64,000 bases of DNA, taken from NCBI GenBank assembly GCA_947446575.1, contig CANFHC010000013.1, positions 1 to 64,000 on the forward strand. Direction: 5' to 3'. Shown here in pieces: positions 34,461 to 43,284 of this stretch. The position numbers were made by a program, and so were the translations under genes. Numbering within the stretch: position 1 is the first letter of the stretch; the number at the start of each line of letters is the position of its first letter. Source of the DNA: Bacteriovoracaceae bacterium (GTDB lineage Bacteria; Bdellovibrionota; Bacteriovoracia; Bacteriovoracales; Bacteriovoracaceae). The notes below the pieces were generated by a model. That model searched no databases. It had not been told where the DNA came from and worked only from the letters and a program-made list of their open reading frames with translations.

Positions 34461-35282
34461 TTAACTTCGTAATTCCACAATGCTTTTACCAATGAGGTTT
34501 ATTAAATCCATTGGCCGCATACTTAAATAATCATTACCTAAATCTTGCCATAACTTTGAAGCATGGCCGTGAATATAAGTTCCCAAGATAGCGGCCTGAA
34601 GTCCATTCTCTTTTTGCGCGTAAAATGCTGCAATCATTCCTAAGAGAACATCGCCACTTCCAGCTTTTGCAAGCGCCTTTGTTCCTGAATTAATGCAAAA
34701 GGTTTCTGAATCAGTTCCAATGAGCGTATTGGCCCCTTTTAAAAGTACGATACAACCAAATTTCTTTTGGGCCAATGAGACATATTTTACTCGGTCATTT
34801 TTTACTTCTCTAGAAGTAATATGTAGCAATCTTGCTAGTTCTCCTTCATGAGGAGTGAGAATCCAGCTAGCAGGTAATTTTTTAATTTTCATTCCTGAGA
34901 GCATGGTGAGTGCATCAGCATCAACAACGACTTTCGGAATTTTATTTTTTATTAAAAATTCTAAGAGTTTTAATTTTGTTTTTGATTTTCCCAATCCCGG
35001 ACCGATCGCAATGACTGAATCTGGATACTTTTTTAGTTCGGAGACAAGCATGGGATGTAAAATAAAATCAGGAAATTTTAACCAAGGAAATTTTATTAAA
35101 TCCGTCATTAAGTGTGTGTAACCGGCCCCCGAGCGAGTGGCTGCCAGCGCGGAGAGAATTCCTGCGCCATACAAACCAGTTCCTCCAGCAATGATTAAAA
35201 CTTTTCCACCATCAATTTTGCTAGATTGTTTTGATCGCACTGGGATTAATTTTTTTAATGTATTTTTAGAAATTTTCTTCAT
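34461..35282 (-). CDS. nnrD: ADP/ATP-dependent NAD(P)H-hydrate dehydratase
   Basis: 273 residues of the ribokinase-like YjeF C-terminal domain: IIAGGTGLYGAGILSALAA, IGPGLGKSKT, VDADALTMLSG, LTPHEGELARLL and NSGTKALAKAGSGDVLLGMIAA with the catalytic Asp. It repairs hydrated NADH and NADPH. The N-terminal epimerase domain present in many fused proteins is absent, so the epimerase must be elsewhere or missing. Start ATG 35282. Confidence 0.93.
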   Translation of the reverse strand: MKKISKNTLKKLIPVRSKQSSKIDGGKVLIIAGGTGLYGAGILSALAATRSGAGYTHLMTDLIKFPWLKFPDFILHPMLVSELKKYPDSVIAIGPGLGKSKTKLKLLEFLIKNKIPKVVVDADALTMLSGMKIKKLPASWILTPHEGELARLLHITSREVKNDRVKYVSLAQKKFGCIVLLKGANTLIGTDSETFCINSGTKALAKAGSGDVLLGMIAAFYAQKENGLQAAILGTYIHGHASKLWQDLGNDYLSMRPMDLINLIGKSIVELRS

Positions 35283-35607
35283 TCAGCACATTATAACTGA
35301 GTAATAAATTTTATGCTAAACATAAATTATGTTATGTTTTTTGTATCAGATGGATATATTTTGCAATCGTTGTAAATTTAAAAATCGATTATAAGATTTA
35401 ACTTTTGTAATTTTTTGTACTCGTTAAAATCGTCTCAGCAAATAAAACGGTGAATATCGCAAAAGATGACATTCCAGTTAGCATGAGAAATCAATTAGAA
35501 ATTGTCAATTAATCAGACCTTGATGCCAAGAACTAAATTACTCAAGCAATCAAGGTCTAAAACTTGCAAAACTACCTTTGAGAGCTAAAAAAATATTGGA
35601 GAATTTT
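35283..35607. other. gene-poor stretch with one clear hairpin
   Basis: No convincing gene is seen. A perfect 10-bp inverted repeat (35515-35524 with 35549-35558) encloses a 24-base loop about 50 bases before the start of the next gene. A 20-codon reading frame at 35451-35513 starts with GTG without a ribosome site and is probably chance or a gene remnant. Confidence 0.4.
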
Positions 35608-36045
35608 ATGGCAGCTAAAAAATTTGCATACATTGGTGGAGTGATCATGTTGCTCATCGGGCTTTTATCACTAATTCCAGGATTTGAAGGATCTCTAACA
35701 GACTTACCACTTTTAAAAGTAAATCTAAGTTATGGACTTTTTTTAAGTCTATTCCCTATGAATATCTTTAACAAAGTTGCATTAATCCTTTTTGGCCTTG
35801 GAGGAATTCTTATTTCAAAAAGAGACGAAAACGCTTCGTCGATAAATTATGCACGCACAGTTTTTTTTACAATGGGAGCTCTTTCGCTTTTAGGACTTTC
35901 GTATTCTACAAATACACTTAACGGGTATTGGCCACTCTTTGGATATGAGGCCTTGGCTCATGGATTTTTTGCGCTAGTTGCTGGTTATTGTGGCTTTATA
36001 GCTTCGCGAGTAAAAAGACATTCTCATCGACAAATGCACGCTTAA
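35608..36045 (+). CDS. four-helix membrane protein (DUF4383-like)
   Basis: About 145 residues from ATG 35608, preceded by TTGGAG; an earlier start lacks a ribosome site. Four hydrophobic segments are seen. GLFLSLFPMNIFNKVALILFGLGGI resembles the conserved stretch of DUF4383 membrane proteins. The C-terminus is basic and His-rich (RVKRHSHRQMHA), probably cytoplasmic. Function unknown. Confidence 0.68.
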   Translation: MAAKKFAYIGGVIMLLIGLLSLIPGFEGSLTDLPLLKVNLSYGLFLSLFPMNIFNKVALILFGLGGILISKRDENASSINYARTVFFTMGALSLLGLSYSTNTLNGYWPLFGYEALAHGFFALVAGYCGFIASRVKRHSHRQMHA

Positions 36046-36085
36046 TGTTTTGAGTAATTTCCAATTTGCTTTATAATAATTCCTT

Positions 36086-37342
36086 ATGTCTTATTATGCT
36101 GTCGATTTTGGAACATCTAACTCACTACTTAGTTATATTGCTAACGATGGCACCATCACGCCTGTACCACTTGAGAGCGATTCAGGTTTGGTTTTGCGCT
36201 CACTTCTCTACACTCCTGAGCCTAATACTTGGTACTTTGGAAAAGAGGCGGTAAAAGAATATGTAAACAATGATGGTGAAGGTCGATTTTTCCGTTCAGT
36301 TAAAAAATTTCTTCCAGAAAATAATTACAGCGGCACAATTGTTTTTAATAAGACCATGAATATTTCTGAAATTGTAGCAGTCTTTTTGGGTGAAATGAGA
36401 AAACGCGCGAACATTTTTACCAATCAAAATGTGGATAAAATTGTTTTAGGCAGACCTGCACTTTATTCTTTGAATAAAGATGATGACAAATTAGCTGAAG
36501 ATAGAATGCGCAAAGCATGTGAACTCGCAGGCTTTAAAGAAGTGCAGTTTTGTCCAGAGCCCATTGCTGCGGGCCTTGATTACAACGCCAACTCCAAAAC
36601 TCAAAAAATAGTTTTAATTGCAGACTTCGGAGGGGGAACCTCTGATTTCACTCTCATGAAAATTCATCAAGGCCAATACTCACAAGATGATATTTTGGGA
36701 TTGAGTGGTATTTTTAAAGCAGGAGATGCTCTTGATGGTGTGATGATGAAAGATTTTATTGCTCCTCACTTCGGTTCACGCTTTGAATATAAAATTCCTG
36801 GCGGAAATAATGTCCTCACTTTTCCTAGGCAATTATTAAGTAAGATCTGCTCTCCTGCGCACATTACTCATTTGCGCGAACGAGATACTTGGGAGTACTT
36901 GCAACACATTCAAAAATTTGCTCTTTCGAAAGTGGGCGAACAACAAATGCATCAACTCTTCACATTAGTTGAATGCCAATTGGGATTTCCCTTATTTGAT
37001 GAAATCGAAAAAACAAAAATTAAATTAGGTACAACTCCCGAAGCCTCGTTTATGTATAACTATCCTGGAATTTCTATTGATCAAAAAATTACAAAAAATC
37101 TTTATGAAGTAAGCATCAACTCCACCGTAGAAGAAATAATGGCAAGCATGATGGAAGTTTTTAAACAATCGGGATTAATAGTTAGTGATGTAAGCCAAGT
37201 CTGTTTAACAGGAGGAACATCTCAGTTGCCATTAATCAGAGAAAAGCTTGGTGAGATTTTTGGAAAAGAAAAATTGGTTGAGTACAATATTTATCAGTCA
37301 GTCGTAAATGGACTCGCCCAATTTGCCAAACGCTTAATTTAA
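36086..37342 (+). CDS. Hsp70-family protein, YegD-like
   Basis: 418 residues. The actin-like ATPase motifs are AVDFGTSNSLLSYI (phosphate 1), LIADFGGGTSDFTLM (phosphate 2) and VCLTGGTSQLPLIREKL (adenosine). The protein ends after the ATPase domain, so the substrate-binding domain of DnaK is absent; length fits YegD (about 450). Probably an ATP-driven chaperone or wall-related factor with unknown partner. Confidence 0.88.
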   Translation: MSYYAVDFGTSNSLLSYIANDGTITPVPLESDSGLVLRSLLYTPEPNTWYFGKEAVKEYVNNDGEGRFFRSVKKFLPENNYSGTIVFNKTMNISEIVAVFLGEMRKRANIFTNQNVDKIVLGRPALYSLNKDDDKLAEDRMRKACELAGFKEVQFCPEPIAAGLDYNANSKTQKIVLIADFGGGTSDFTLMKIHQGQYSQDDILGLSGIFKAGDALDGVMMKDFIAPHFGSRFEYKIPGGNNVLTFPRQLLSKICSPAHITHLRERDTWEYLQHIQKFALSKVGEQQMHQLFTLVECQLGFPLFDEIEKTKIKLGTTPEASFMYNYPGISIDQKITKNLYEVSINSTVEEIMASMMEVFKQSGLIVSDVSQVCLTGGTSQLPLIREKLGEIFGKEKLVEYNIYQSVVNGLAQFAKRLI

Positions 37343-37347
37343 ATTGC

Positions 37348-37578
37348 CTATTGTGGTCTGATGGTATCAAGCGTGCGATCTAAGTTTTTAATACCAGTTA
37401 ATTTCGCCAACACTTGTTCGTAATTAGCATTAAGCTCAACAACTGCTGATAAATCAGATTCAAAAGGATTGATCTCTTTTTTTACTTTGACTTTAATCGC
37501 GGAATCTAAATTCGCTAACAGGTCCATTGCTTTTAAAAATTGTCCTTCATTAGAAGATTCAAAAAAATATTGGGCCAC
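37348..37578 (-). CDS. small helical protein of unknown function
   Basis: 76 residues with no signal peptide or membrane helix. The start MAQYFFESSNEGQFLKAMDLLANLDSA and following heptad-like Leu/Ile/Val spacing suggest helices. It ends five bases from the convergent YegD-like gene. I do not recognise a family. Confidence 0.55.
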   Translation of the reverse strand: MAQYFFESSNEGQFLKAMDLLANLDSAIKVKVKKEINPFESDLSAVVELNANYEQVLAKLTGIKNLDRTLDTIRPQ

Positions 37579-37827
37579 AGGTCACCTCGATCGAATTATT
37601 TAGAGTAGTCTTTAATTATAACTAACTTCAAAGTTCTCACAACGAGTATTCGAGTGTTAATTTAAATAAATCCCCTTTTGACGAGATTCTTTCATCGTTT
37701 TTTAAGTAACTTAGCCCGAATAAAAGTGTAGATGTTAAGAATTTTAAGCTTATTTCAACTGACAATTCCCCCGCTCATCTTCATTCTATATCTCCACACA
37801 CACAGACAGACATTTTGGAGATTCACA

Positions 37828-38745
37828 GTGCAAGTAAAAACTGAGACAAGAAGGCTTAAAGACCTTAAAGCGACTAATGCCTATTTACGATTGGGAACAG
37901 ATGTAAACGATCTTGAAAAATCAATTCAAACCGTGGGCCTCATTGCTCCCCTGGTTATCTCTACTGACAATGTTATTTTAGCGGGCGCACGTCGCTTTCA
38001 GGCACTTTTAAACTTGGGTTTCACTGAAACTCCAGTCGTCATTGTTGATAAGGGTGAATTAGAAAGAGAATTAATTTCAATTGATGAAAATCTTGTTCGC
38101 AAAGACTTAAGTAAAATAGAAGTTGAAGGTCACTTAAGAAGAGCAAAAGAAATTTATCAGGCGATTACTCCCTTTGAAGAAACTTCAGCTACAGGCCAGC
38201 TAGATGCTGATAATTCAGAGTCTGATGATAAAAAAGTTATTTTACCAGCTGAAAAATTTCTGAATATTGTTTCCGAGAAAACGGGTTTGTCACCTAAGCA
38301 AATTCATGAAGCTATCAATCGTGATGAAATGGCATCCAGCGATGTTAAAGAGGCCAGACAAAATGGTGAACTCTCTATTAGTCAAACTAATGAGATTGTT
38401 AAACTCAATAAAGCAGATCAGAAAAAATCTCTTAATCACATTAAGAGTCTTCCGGTTCGCGAGATAAAAAACTTTGTAAAGCTTGCTATTTCTCAAGGGG
38501 TCGAAGAGGCCATGAAAAGTTCTCCAAAACTTCCTCATGCCCGTGATTTTAATGAAATTGAGATGACACTTAAAAGATTACATAAGAAGTTAAAGCAATT
38601 GGAACTTGAAGGGATTACTCTTTCGCACTTCCCGGCTTCAACTCAAAAAGTTTTTGGTGACGTGATGAGTTTGGTTGGACCTGATTTTGATGAAAATTTA
38701 TTGTATAAAACCAATAATCATCAAGAGAATGAATACCAAGCTTAA
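37828..38745 (+). CDS. ParB/Sulfiredoxin-fold N-terminal domain protein
   Basis: 305 residues from GTG 37828, seven bases after GGAG; longer readings begin with a membrane-like stretch and no ribosome site. The ParB N-domain is visible: DLEKSIQTVGLIAPLVIS, ILAGARRFQALLNLGFTETPVVIVD, and ISIDENLVRKDLSKIEVEGHLRR. A helical region and a putative helix-turn-helix (EKTGLSPKQIHEAINRDEM) follow. It lacks a neighbouring ParA, so it is not a classical partition gene; a nucleoid-occlusion or transcription role is possible. Confidence 0.8.
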   Translation: MQVKTETRRLKDLKATNAYLRLGTDVNDLEKSIQTVGLIAPLVISTDNVILAGARRFQALLNLGFTETPVVIVDKGELERELISIDENLVRKDLSKIEVEGHLRRAKEIYQAITPFEETSATGQLDADNSESDDKKVILPAEKFLNIVSEKTGLSPKQIHEAINRDEMASSDVKEARQNGELSISQTNEIVKLNKADQKKSLNHIKSLPVREIKNFVKLAISQGVEEAMKSSPKLPHARDFNEIEMTLKRLHKKLKQLELEGITLSHFPASTQKVFGDVMSLVGPDFDENLLYKTNNHQENEYQA

Positions 38746-38751
38746 AAAACT

Positions 38752-39534
38752 CTACTGCGTTATTTGAATATGTTTTAGGAAATCTTCAGTAGAAGTAATT
38801 ATTAAATCAGAAAGAATAACGTGTTCAATTTTTTGATCCTTCAATTTAACATTAGAAATTTGGCAATTTAAAATTTTTAAATCGCTAATGAAACAATCCA
38901 CCATTTCACAATTACTAAAAATACTTTCTTCGATGATGGTTTTGTTAAACTCGCATTCATTGAGTATAGAATGCTTAAACTCTATTCGAGTTGCACTGAC
39001 CCCATTAAAAGCGGCATAGGCTATCTCGCTGTAGTTAATATTAATTTTTTCAAACATTGTTCCGTTAAAACTTGAATCCTCTAAAACGGAGGCTATAATC
39101 CCCATAGATTCAATGGAAGATCCGTTAAATTCACAATCGTGAAGCCGTCCACTTCTAAAGGCTAGGCCATCAATATTGCTTGCTTGAAATTTATTTCCAG
39201 TAATTTGGGAATCATCAAATCTTAAATTTTTTACATTCGTTACTTGAAATTTATTGTCTTCGAACTCGTATTCACTTCCAGTAGGTTCCTCAAAACTAGA
39301 AAGTTTGATTTTATTGTCGCCTTTTTCATAAATCAAAACATCAGACTGAAGCATACCTTTTTCAACGTCACTCAATGCATGAGCAACTATAGAGCTAACA
39401 AAATTTCCAAGATTAGAGAAATCGTGTTGCTTTTCTTCAATGGGAGTGAGTTTGGTCAACAGATCAGCCATTTGTTCATCGCTGAGTTTTCCAGTCTTGT
39501 TCATTTCGATAATTTTTAAAATCTCTTCTTTCAT
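38752..39534 (-). CDS. pentapeptide-like repeat protein with SHOCT-like N-terminus
   Basis: 260 residues. The start MKEEILKIIEMNKTGKLSDEQMADLLTKL looks like a SHOCT or similar short oligomerisation helix pair. From about residue 75 the sequence is a run of five-residue steps (FEDNKFQVTNVKNLRF, CEFNGSSIESMGI, CEFNKTIIEESIFSNC) that fits a right-handed beta-helix of pentapeptide type. Such folds mimic DNA or act as scaffolds. No catalytic residue is seen. Single gene. Confidence 0.72.
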   Translation of the reverse strand: MKEEILKIIEMNKTGKLSDEQMADLLTKLTPIEEKQHDFSNLGNFVSSIVAHALSDVEKGMLQSDVLIYEKGDNKIKLSSFEEPTGSEYEFEDNKFQVTNVKNLRFDDSQITGNKFQASNIDGLAFRSGRLHDCEFNGSSIESMGIIASVLEDSSFNGTMFEKININYSEIAYAAFNGVSATRIEFKHSILNECEFNKTIIEESIFSNCEMVDCFISDLKILNCQISNVKLKDQKIEHVILSDLIITSTEDFLKHIQITQ

Positions 39535-39765
39535 GAATTAGACTCCTAAAAAGGAAAGTCCTTTAAGTGTACCTAAAAATTTTAGATTAATTAATAAAAT
39601 AGAGATGGTTAAAATGAATAGAATGTATTTTTAATTAATATTGTTTAACTAGAAGCTTAAAAAGTCTTACAGCTTAAGTAAATGGAGTTGCTTCTTTGGA
39701 ATTTAAATAATCATTTCAAGTCAAATTCAAAAAATACAACCCATTCATTTTTTGTATTAGATATG

Positions 39766-39806
39766 CCCCCTCATTACTTAGATAATTCAGCAAATTTCAT
39801 GGGGGG
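39766..39806 (+). promoter_or_regulatory. GC-rich hairpin masking the copper-storage gene's ribosome site
   Basis: CCCCC plus CAT (39766-39774, one bulged T) can pair with ATG plus GGGGG (39799-39806). The GGGGGG run is the ribosome site for the ATG at 39814. This GC-rich pairing stands out in AT-rich DNA. A role as an RNA switch is inferred. Confidence 0.4.
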
Positions 39807-39813
39807 ATTAATA

Positions 39814-40194
39814 ATGGAAAATCAACAACAAAATACTGATCTAAAAAGCAAAACTCACACCACTTCTAAAATGGACCTTTGTATCCAATCTTGCCTTGAT
39901 TGCTATCGAGCATGTGAAGAGAAATTGGCTGAATCATTCTCCAACAAAGAAAGTAAAATTAAATCTGCACATTTGTTATTATTAAAATCTTGTGCAGAAA
40001 TTAGCCATACATCAGCAAAATTTATGATGATGCAATCAAAATTTCATAACGAAATATGTGGAGTCTGTGCAAAAGTTTGTATGGAATGTGCTGATACGCT
40101 TAAAAGTATTGGAGATGAAGGTATGAACGAATGTGCTGAAGCTTGTGCAAAATGCGCTATTAGCTGCAGAGAAATGGCAATGATGAAACATTAG
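39814..40194 (+). CDS. four-helix Cys-rich copper-storage-like protein (Csp/DUF326)
   Basis: 126 residues from ATG 39814, seven bases after GGGGGG; an earlier frame has no ribosome site. Cys fall in helix-spaced pairs: CIQSCLDCYRAC, CAEISH, CGVCAKVCMEC and CAEACAKCAISC, plus His. This is the pattern of cytosolic copper-storage Csp3 and related DUF326 four-helix bundles that fill the core with Cu(I). No signal peptide, so cytosolic. A terminator follows. Copper as ligand is inferred from the family. Confidence 0.85.
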   Translation: MENQQQNTDLKSKTHTTSKMDLCIQSCLDCYRACEEKLAESFSNKESKIKSAHLLLLKSCAEISHTSAKFMMMQSKFHNEICGVCAKVCMECADTLKSIGDEGMNECAEACAKCAISCREMAMMKH

Positions 40195-40202
40195 AAAAAA
40201 AT

Positions 40203-40228
40203 GGTGCCACTAAAAAAAAAGTGGCACC
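40203..40228 (+). terminator. Rho-independent terminator of the copper-storage gene
   Basis: Perfect 9-bp stem (40203-40211 with 40220-40228), an 8-base loop of A residues, then G and seven T. It also separates this gene from the convergent transporter gene. Confidence 0.92.
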
Positions 40229-40234
40229 GTTTTT

Positions 40235-41827
40235 TTATTCAAGTTCGACTTGATCAAAATAATCGTAACCAAAAGGATCTATTTTAAAGTTCTTCACTTT
40301 TTTATCCATCACCCGAAAAACTTTTGCGTGTGCCAGAGTAACCCAAGGGGCCTCTGCCTTAAAGATGCGCTCAGCCTTTTTATAGAGCTCTGCACGCTTA
40401 CTTTGATTAGTCACTCGGCGAGCTTGCATAACCAAATCGTTAAATTCACTATTGCACCATCGTGCCGTATTATTTCCCGACTCGACAGAAGCACAACTCA
40501 ATAGATCATTTAAAAAAGTGTCTGGATCATTATTTCCAGTCCATCCAAATTGAATCATTTGTTGTTCACCAGAACGAGATTTTTTTAAGAACGTAGGCCA
40601 CTCGAAAGTTTGCAATTTAACTATTATCCCGATTTTAGCAAGATCAGCCTGCATAAGCTCACCCATTTTTTTTCCATCTGGGTTATAAGGTCTCGTCACA
40701 GGCAATGTCCACATTTCAGTTTCAAACCCTTGTTCCAATCCGGCTTTCTTTAAAAGTGCTTTGGCGAGTTCTGGATTGTATTCATAATCTTTTAGATTTT
40801 TATCATAAGACCAAAGTGCCGGTGGCACGGGATTTGAAGCAATGATGCCAGTTCCATGATAAATCGCTTCTAAATAAAGTTTTCTATTAAGAGCGTGATT
40901 CACTGCTTGCCTTACTAAAACATTATCAAAGGGTTTTTTAGTCACGTTCATTGCCAGGTACCCAACGTTTAATCCCTCTTGACTCAAGACTGTGACATTT
41001 TTATTGGCACGCATATCATCGAGATCGGCAATGGAAGGCAATGTGACAAACTGGCATTCACCAACTTTTAATTTTTGATAACGAACTGTTTGATCAGGAG
41101 TGATGGCAAAAATTAATTTATCAATGCGATTTTCTTTTTTCCCTTTATAACTTTTAGCATCCCAATAATCTGGGTGAGCTGCATAACGGATTAGACTGTC
41201 TTTTTGGTAAGCAACAAATGAAAAGGGACCTGTTCCGATGGGAAATTGATCCATATCTTGTTTGCGATTTTCTTTAGTAAGTTTTTCAGCATACTCAGCT
41301 GAAAGAATACTCATGTAATTACCTGCGATGTAAGCTAAGAATGGTGCTTGCACTTCATTTAATGTAATTTGAACTTTATAAGGATCAAGGACGACGACAT
41401 CTTTGATATTGTCTTTAATATTATTTTCGTATTGAGTGTAAACTCCGCCACTCACAGTGTGAAAGGGATGATCTTTAATGCGCTGGCGGTTAATTGAAAA
41501 GACAACATCATCAGCATTAAAATCTCTGGTGGGCTTAAAATAACTAGTCGTATGGAACTTCACACCTTTTCTTAAAACAAAAGTATAAGTCTTTTCATCT
41601 TTTGAAATGGTATATGACTCCGCAAGAGCTGGAATCATCTTAGTTGTGCCTAATTCAAAGCGCAGAAGTTTACTATAAAGTGTGATTGCAGAAGCATTGT
41701 ATGAAGGAGCATCTGTGACAACTTGCGGGTTGAAAGAAGCTGGACTGGCCTCAGAACAATTAATAAATGTTTTAGCAGCAGCACTTTGTATTAATAAAGC
41801 AGAGGCTAAGAAAAATATATATTTCAT
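40235..41827 (-). CDS. dipeptide-binding (DppA-like) periplasmic protein
   Basis: 530 residues with a signal peptide (1-18, ending AAA). The start of the mature protein (INCSEASPASFNPQVVTDAPSYNAS) and stretches such as RKGVKFHTTSYFKPTRDFNADDVVF, GTGPFSFVAYQKDS and GLNVGYLAMNVTKKPFDNV closely resemble E. coli DppA. It would bind peptides or haem for import. No permease or ATPase genes adjoin it, so its transporter is elsewhere or it serves another use. The close resemblance to enterobacterial DppA hints at acquisition. Confidence 0.9.
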   Translation of the reverse strand: MKYIFFLASALLIQSAAAKTFINCSEASPASFNPQVVTDAPSYNASAITLYSKLLRFELGTTKMIPALAESYTISKDEKTYTFVLRKGVKFHTTSYFKPTRDFNADDVVFSINRQRIKDHPFHTVSGGVYTQYENNIKDNIKDVVVLDPYKVQITLNEVQAPFLAYIAGNYMSILSAEYAEKLTKENRKQDMDQFPIGTGPFSFVAYQKDSLIRYAAHPDYWDAKSYKGKKENRIDKLIFAITPDQTVRYQKLKVGECQFVTLPSIADLDDMRANKNVTVLSQEGLNVGYLAMNVTKKPFDNVLVRQAVNHALNRKLYLEAIYHGTGIIASNPVPPALWSYDKNLKDYEYNPELAKALLKKAGLEQGFETEMWTLPVTRPYNPDGKKMGELMQADLAKIGIIVKLQTFEWPTFLKKSRSGEQQMIQFGWTGNNDPDTFLNDLLSCASVESGNNTARWCNSEFNDLVMQARRVTNQSKRAELYKKAERIFKAEAPWVTLAHAKVFRVMDKKVKNFKIDPFGYDYFDQVELE

Positions 41828-41845
41828 GAAAGGCCCCTTGAAAAA

Positions 41846-42898
41846 TTAGAGTGATGGATAATCAGTGTAGCCAGTTTCTCCATCAGAATAAAGAGTATTA
41901 AAATTAGTCTCATTTAATGGACGATTGTCTTTAAATCTTTCAACCAGATCTGGATTAGAAATATAAGGAAGACCAAAAGAGACGGCATCGGCATTTCCAC
42001 TTGATATTATTTTTTCTGCTGATTCTTTTGTGAATTTTTCATTGGCAATGAAAACACCACCAAATGCTTTTTTTAATTCTGCACTGATGCTATCATCACC
42101 TTCGTACTCACGCGTAAAAATAAATGCAATTTTTCTTTTACCTAATTCCGTTGCCACATAACTAAAAGTTGCAAGTTTATTTGAGTCACTTATGTCATGG
42201 GAGTCTCCACGAGGAGCAAGATGCATTCCTACGCGATCAGCACCCCAAACACCAATCACAGCATCTGTCACTTCCAACATTAAGCGAGCACGATTTTCAA
42301 TTGAACCACCATACTGATCAGTACGTTTATTTGTTCCGTCTTGAAGAAATTGATCTAATAAATATCCATTAGCACCGTGAATTTCAACGCCATCAAAGCC
42401 GGCAAGCTTTGCGTTTTCCGCCCCTTTTTTATAGGCGTCTACAATTCCAGGAATTTCATAAGTTTCTAATGCTCTTGGAGTAACATAATCTTTTTCTGGA
42501 CGAACAAGTGAAACGTGTCCAGATGGTCTGATAGCTGTTGGAGCAACAGGAGTTCCTCCATTTAAAAACATCGGATCAGATATTCTTCCGACATGCCAAA
42601 GTTGAAGAAAAATTCTTCCACCTTTATCGTGTACAGCCTTCGTTATTTTTTTCCATCCTACTACTTGCTCAACTGACCAAATCCCTGGAGTGTTAGCGTA
42701 ACCAACACCTGTTGGGTCAACAGAAGTTGCTTCAGAAAGAATTAGACCAGCACTTGCTCTTTGAGTGTAATAAACGGCCATCAAATCATTTGGAACTCTG
42801 CCAGGATTAGCTGCGCGCGCGCGCGTCAAGGGCGCCATAATAATTCTATTGGGAAGATTGAGAGCACCGAGTTTTAAAGGAGTAAAAAGATTTGTCAT
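41846..42898 (-). CDS. old yellow enzyme (NemA-like ene-reductase)
   Basis: 350 residues from ATG 42898; an upstream extension would run into the tRNA-like element. FMN barrel motifs are MAPLTRARAANPGRVPN, LILSEATSVDPTGVGY, LQLWHVGRISDP, and the substrate His/Asn pair in EIHGANGYLLDQFLQDGTNKRTD, then GSIENRARLMLE. It reduces activated alkenes, nitro compounds or N-ethylmaleimide with NAD(P)H. A 13-base alternating GC run lies inside the N-terminal codons. Start is 21 bases after the tRNA-like element. Confidence 0.92.
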   Translation of the reverse strand: MTNLFTPLKLGALNLPNRIIMAPLTRARAANPGRVPNDLMAVYYTQRASAGLILSEATSVDPTGVGYANTPGIWSVEQVVGWKKITKAVHDKGGRIFLQLWHVGRISDPMFLNGGTPVAPTAIRPSGHVSLVRPEKDYVTPRALETYEIPGIVDAYKKGAENAKLAGFDGVEIHGANGYLLDQFLQDGTNKRTDQYGGSIENRARLMLEVTDAVIGVWGADRVGMHLAPRGDSHDISDSNKLATFSYVATELGKRKIAFIFTREYEGDDSISAELKKAFGGVFIANEKFTKESAEKIISSGNADAVSFGLPYISNPDLVERFKDNRPLNETNFNTLYSDGETGYTDYPSL

Positions 42899-42919
42899 AT
42901 GTTTCTCGCTATTTGTTTT

Positions 42920-42998
42920 TGGAGGAGATGGATGGATTTGAACCACCGAAAAACGACGGTTGCAATCTGTTAGCCTAAAACACTTGGGCTACATCTCT
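42920..42998 (-). tRNA. degenerate tRNA-like element, possibly tRNA-Cys(GCA)
   Basis: 79 bases including an encoded CCA. The T arm (GGTGG, TTCAAAT, CCATC) and acceptor (6 of 7 pairs, first pair A-C) are good; the D stem has three pairs. The anticodon region reads ACAGATTGCAACCG: GCA after T and before A suits Cys, but the stem fits poorly and shows A-C mismatches. Loop framing gives GCA or TGC, so identity is uncertain. It may be a decaying tRNA gene or need a base change to fold. It is read just before the old yellow enzyme gene. Confidence 0.45.
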
Positions 42999-43284
42999 TA
43001 ATGATCTATTATAATTACATTAGTTGGAATTAATTTTAAATGCAACACTGAAATCACCAGAAACTTCAGAGTTACTGGTGATTATTTAGTTTTAACAAAA
43101 TTCCGAAATTGCATAGAGAGCTTCTTCGTCTTAAGTAAATAAATTGTATCGTTAACACTTTAAATTAACCAGTTAAAACAATTAACATATTTAAAAAATG
43201 TATTTTTTAATGAATTCGTTTGGGAGCATTCTAATTCAAATTCCGTACAAGTTTATGCGGAAAAATTTTATAATGGAGGATCCT

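Noticed and set aside
35451-35513. 20-codon GTG-started frame before the DUF4383-like gene
   Set aside because: No ribosome site and too short; at most a relic.
37783-37810. CACACACA-rich stretch before the ParB-like gene
   Set aside because: Very short, and no function or conservation can be argued.
37828-38745. ParB-like gene as evidence of a chromosome origin or plasmid partition site
   Set aside because: No ParA neighbour, parS-like palindromes or DnaA boxes were seen nearby.
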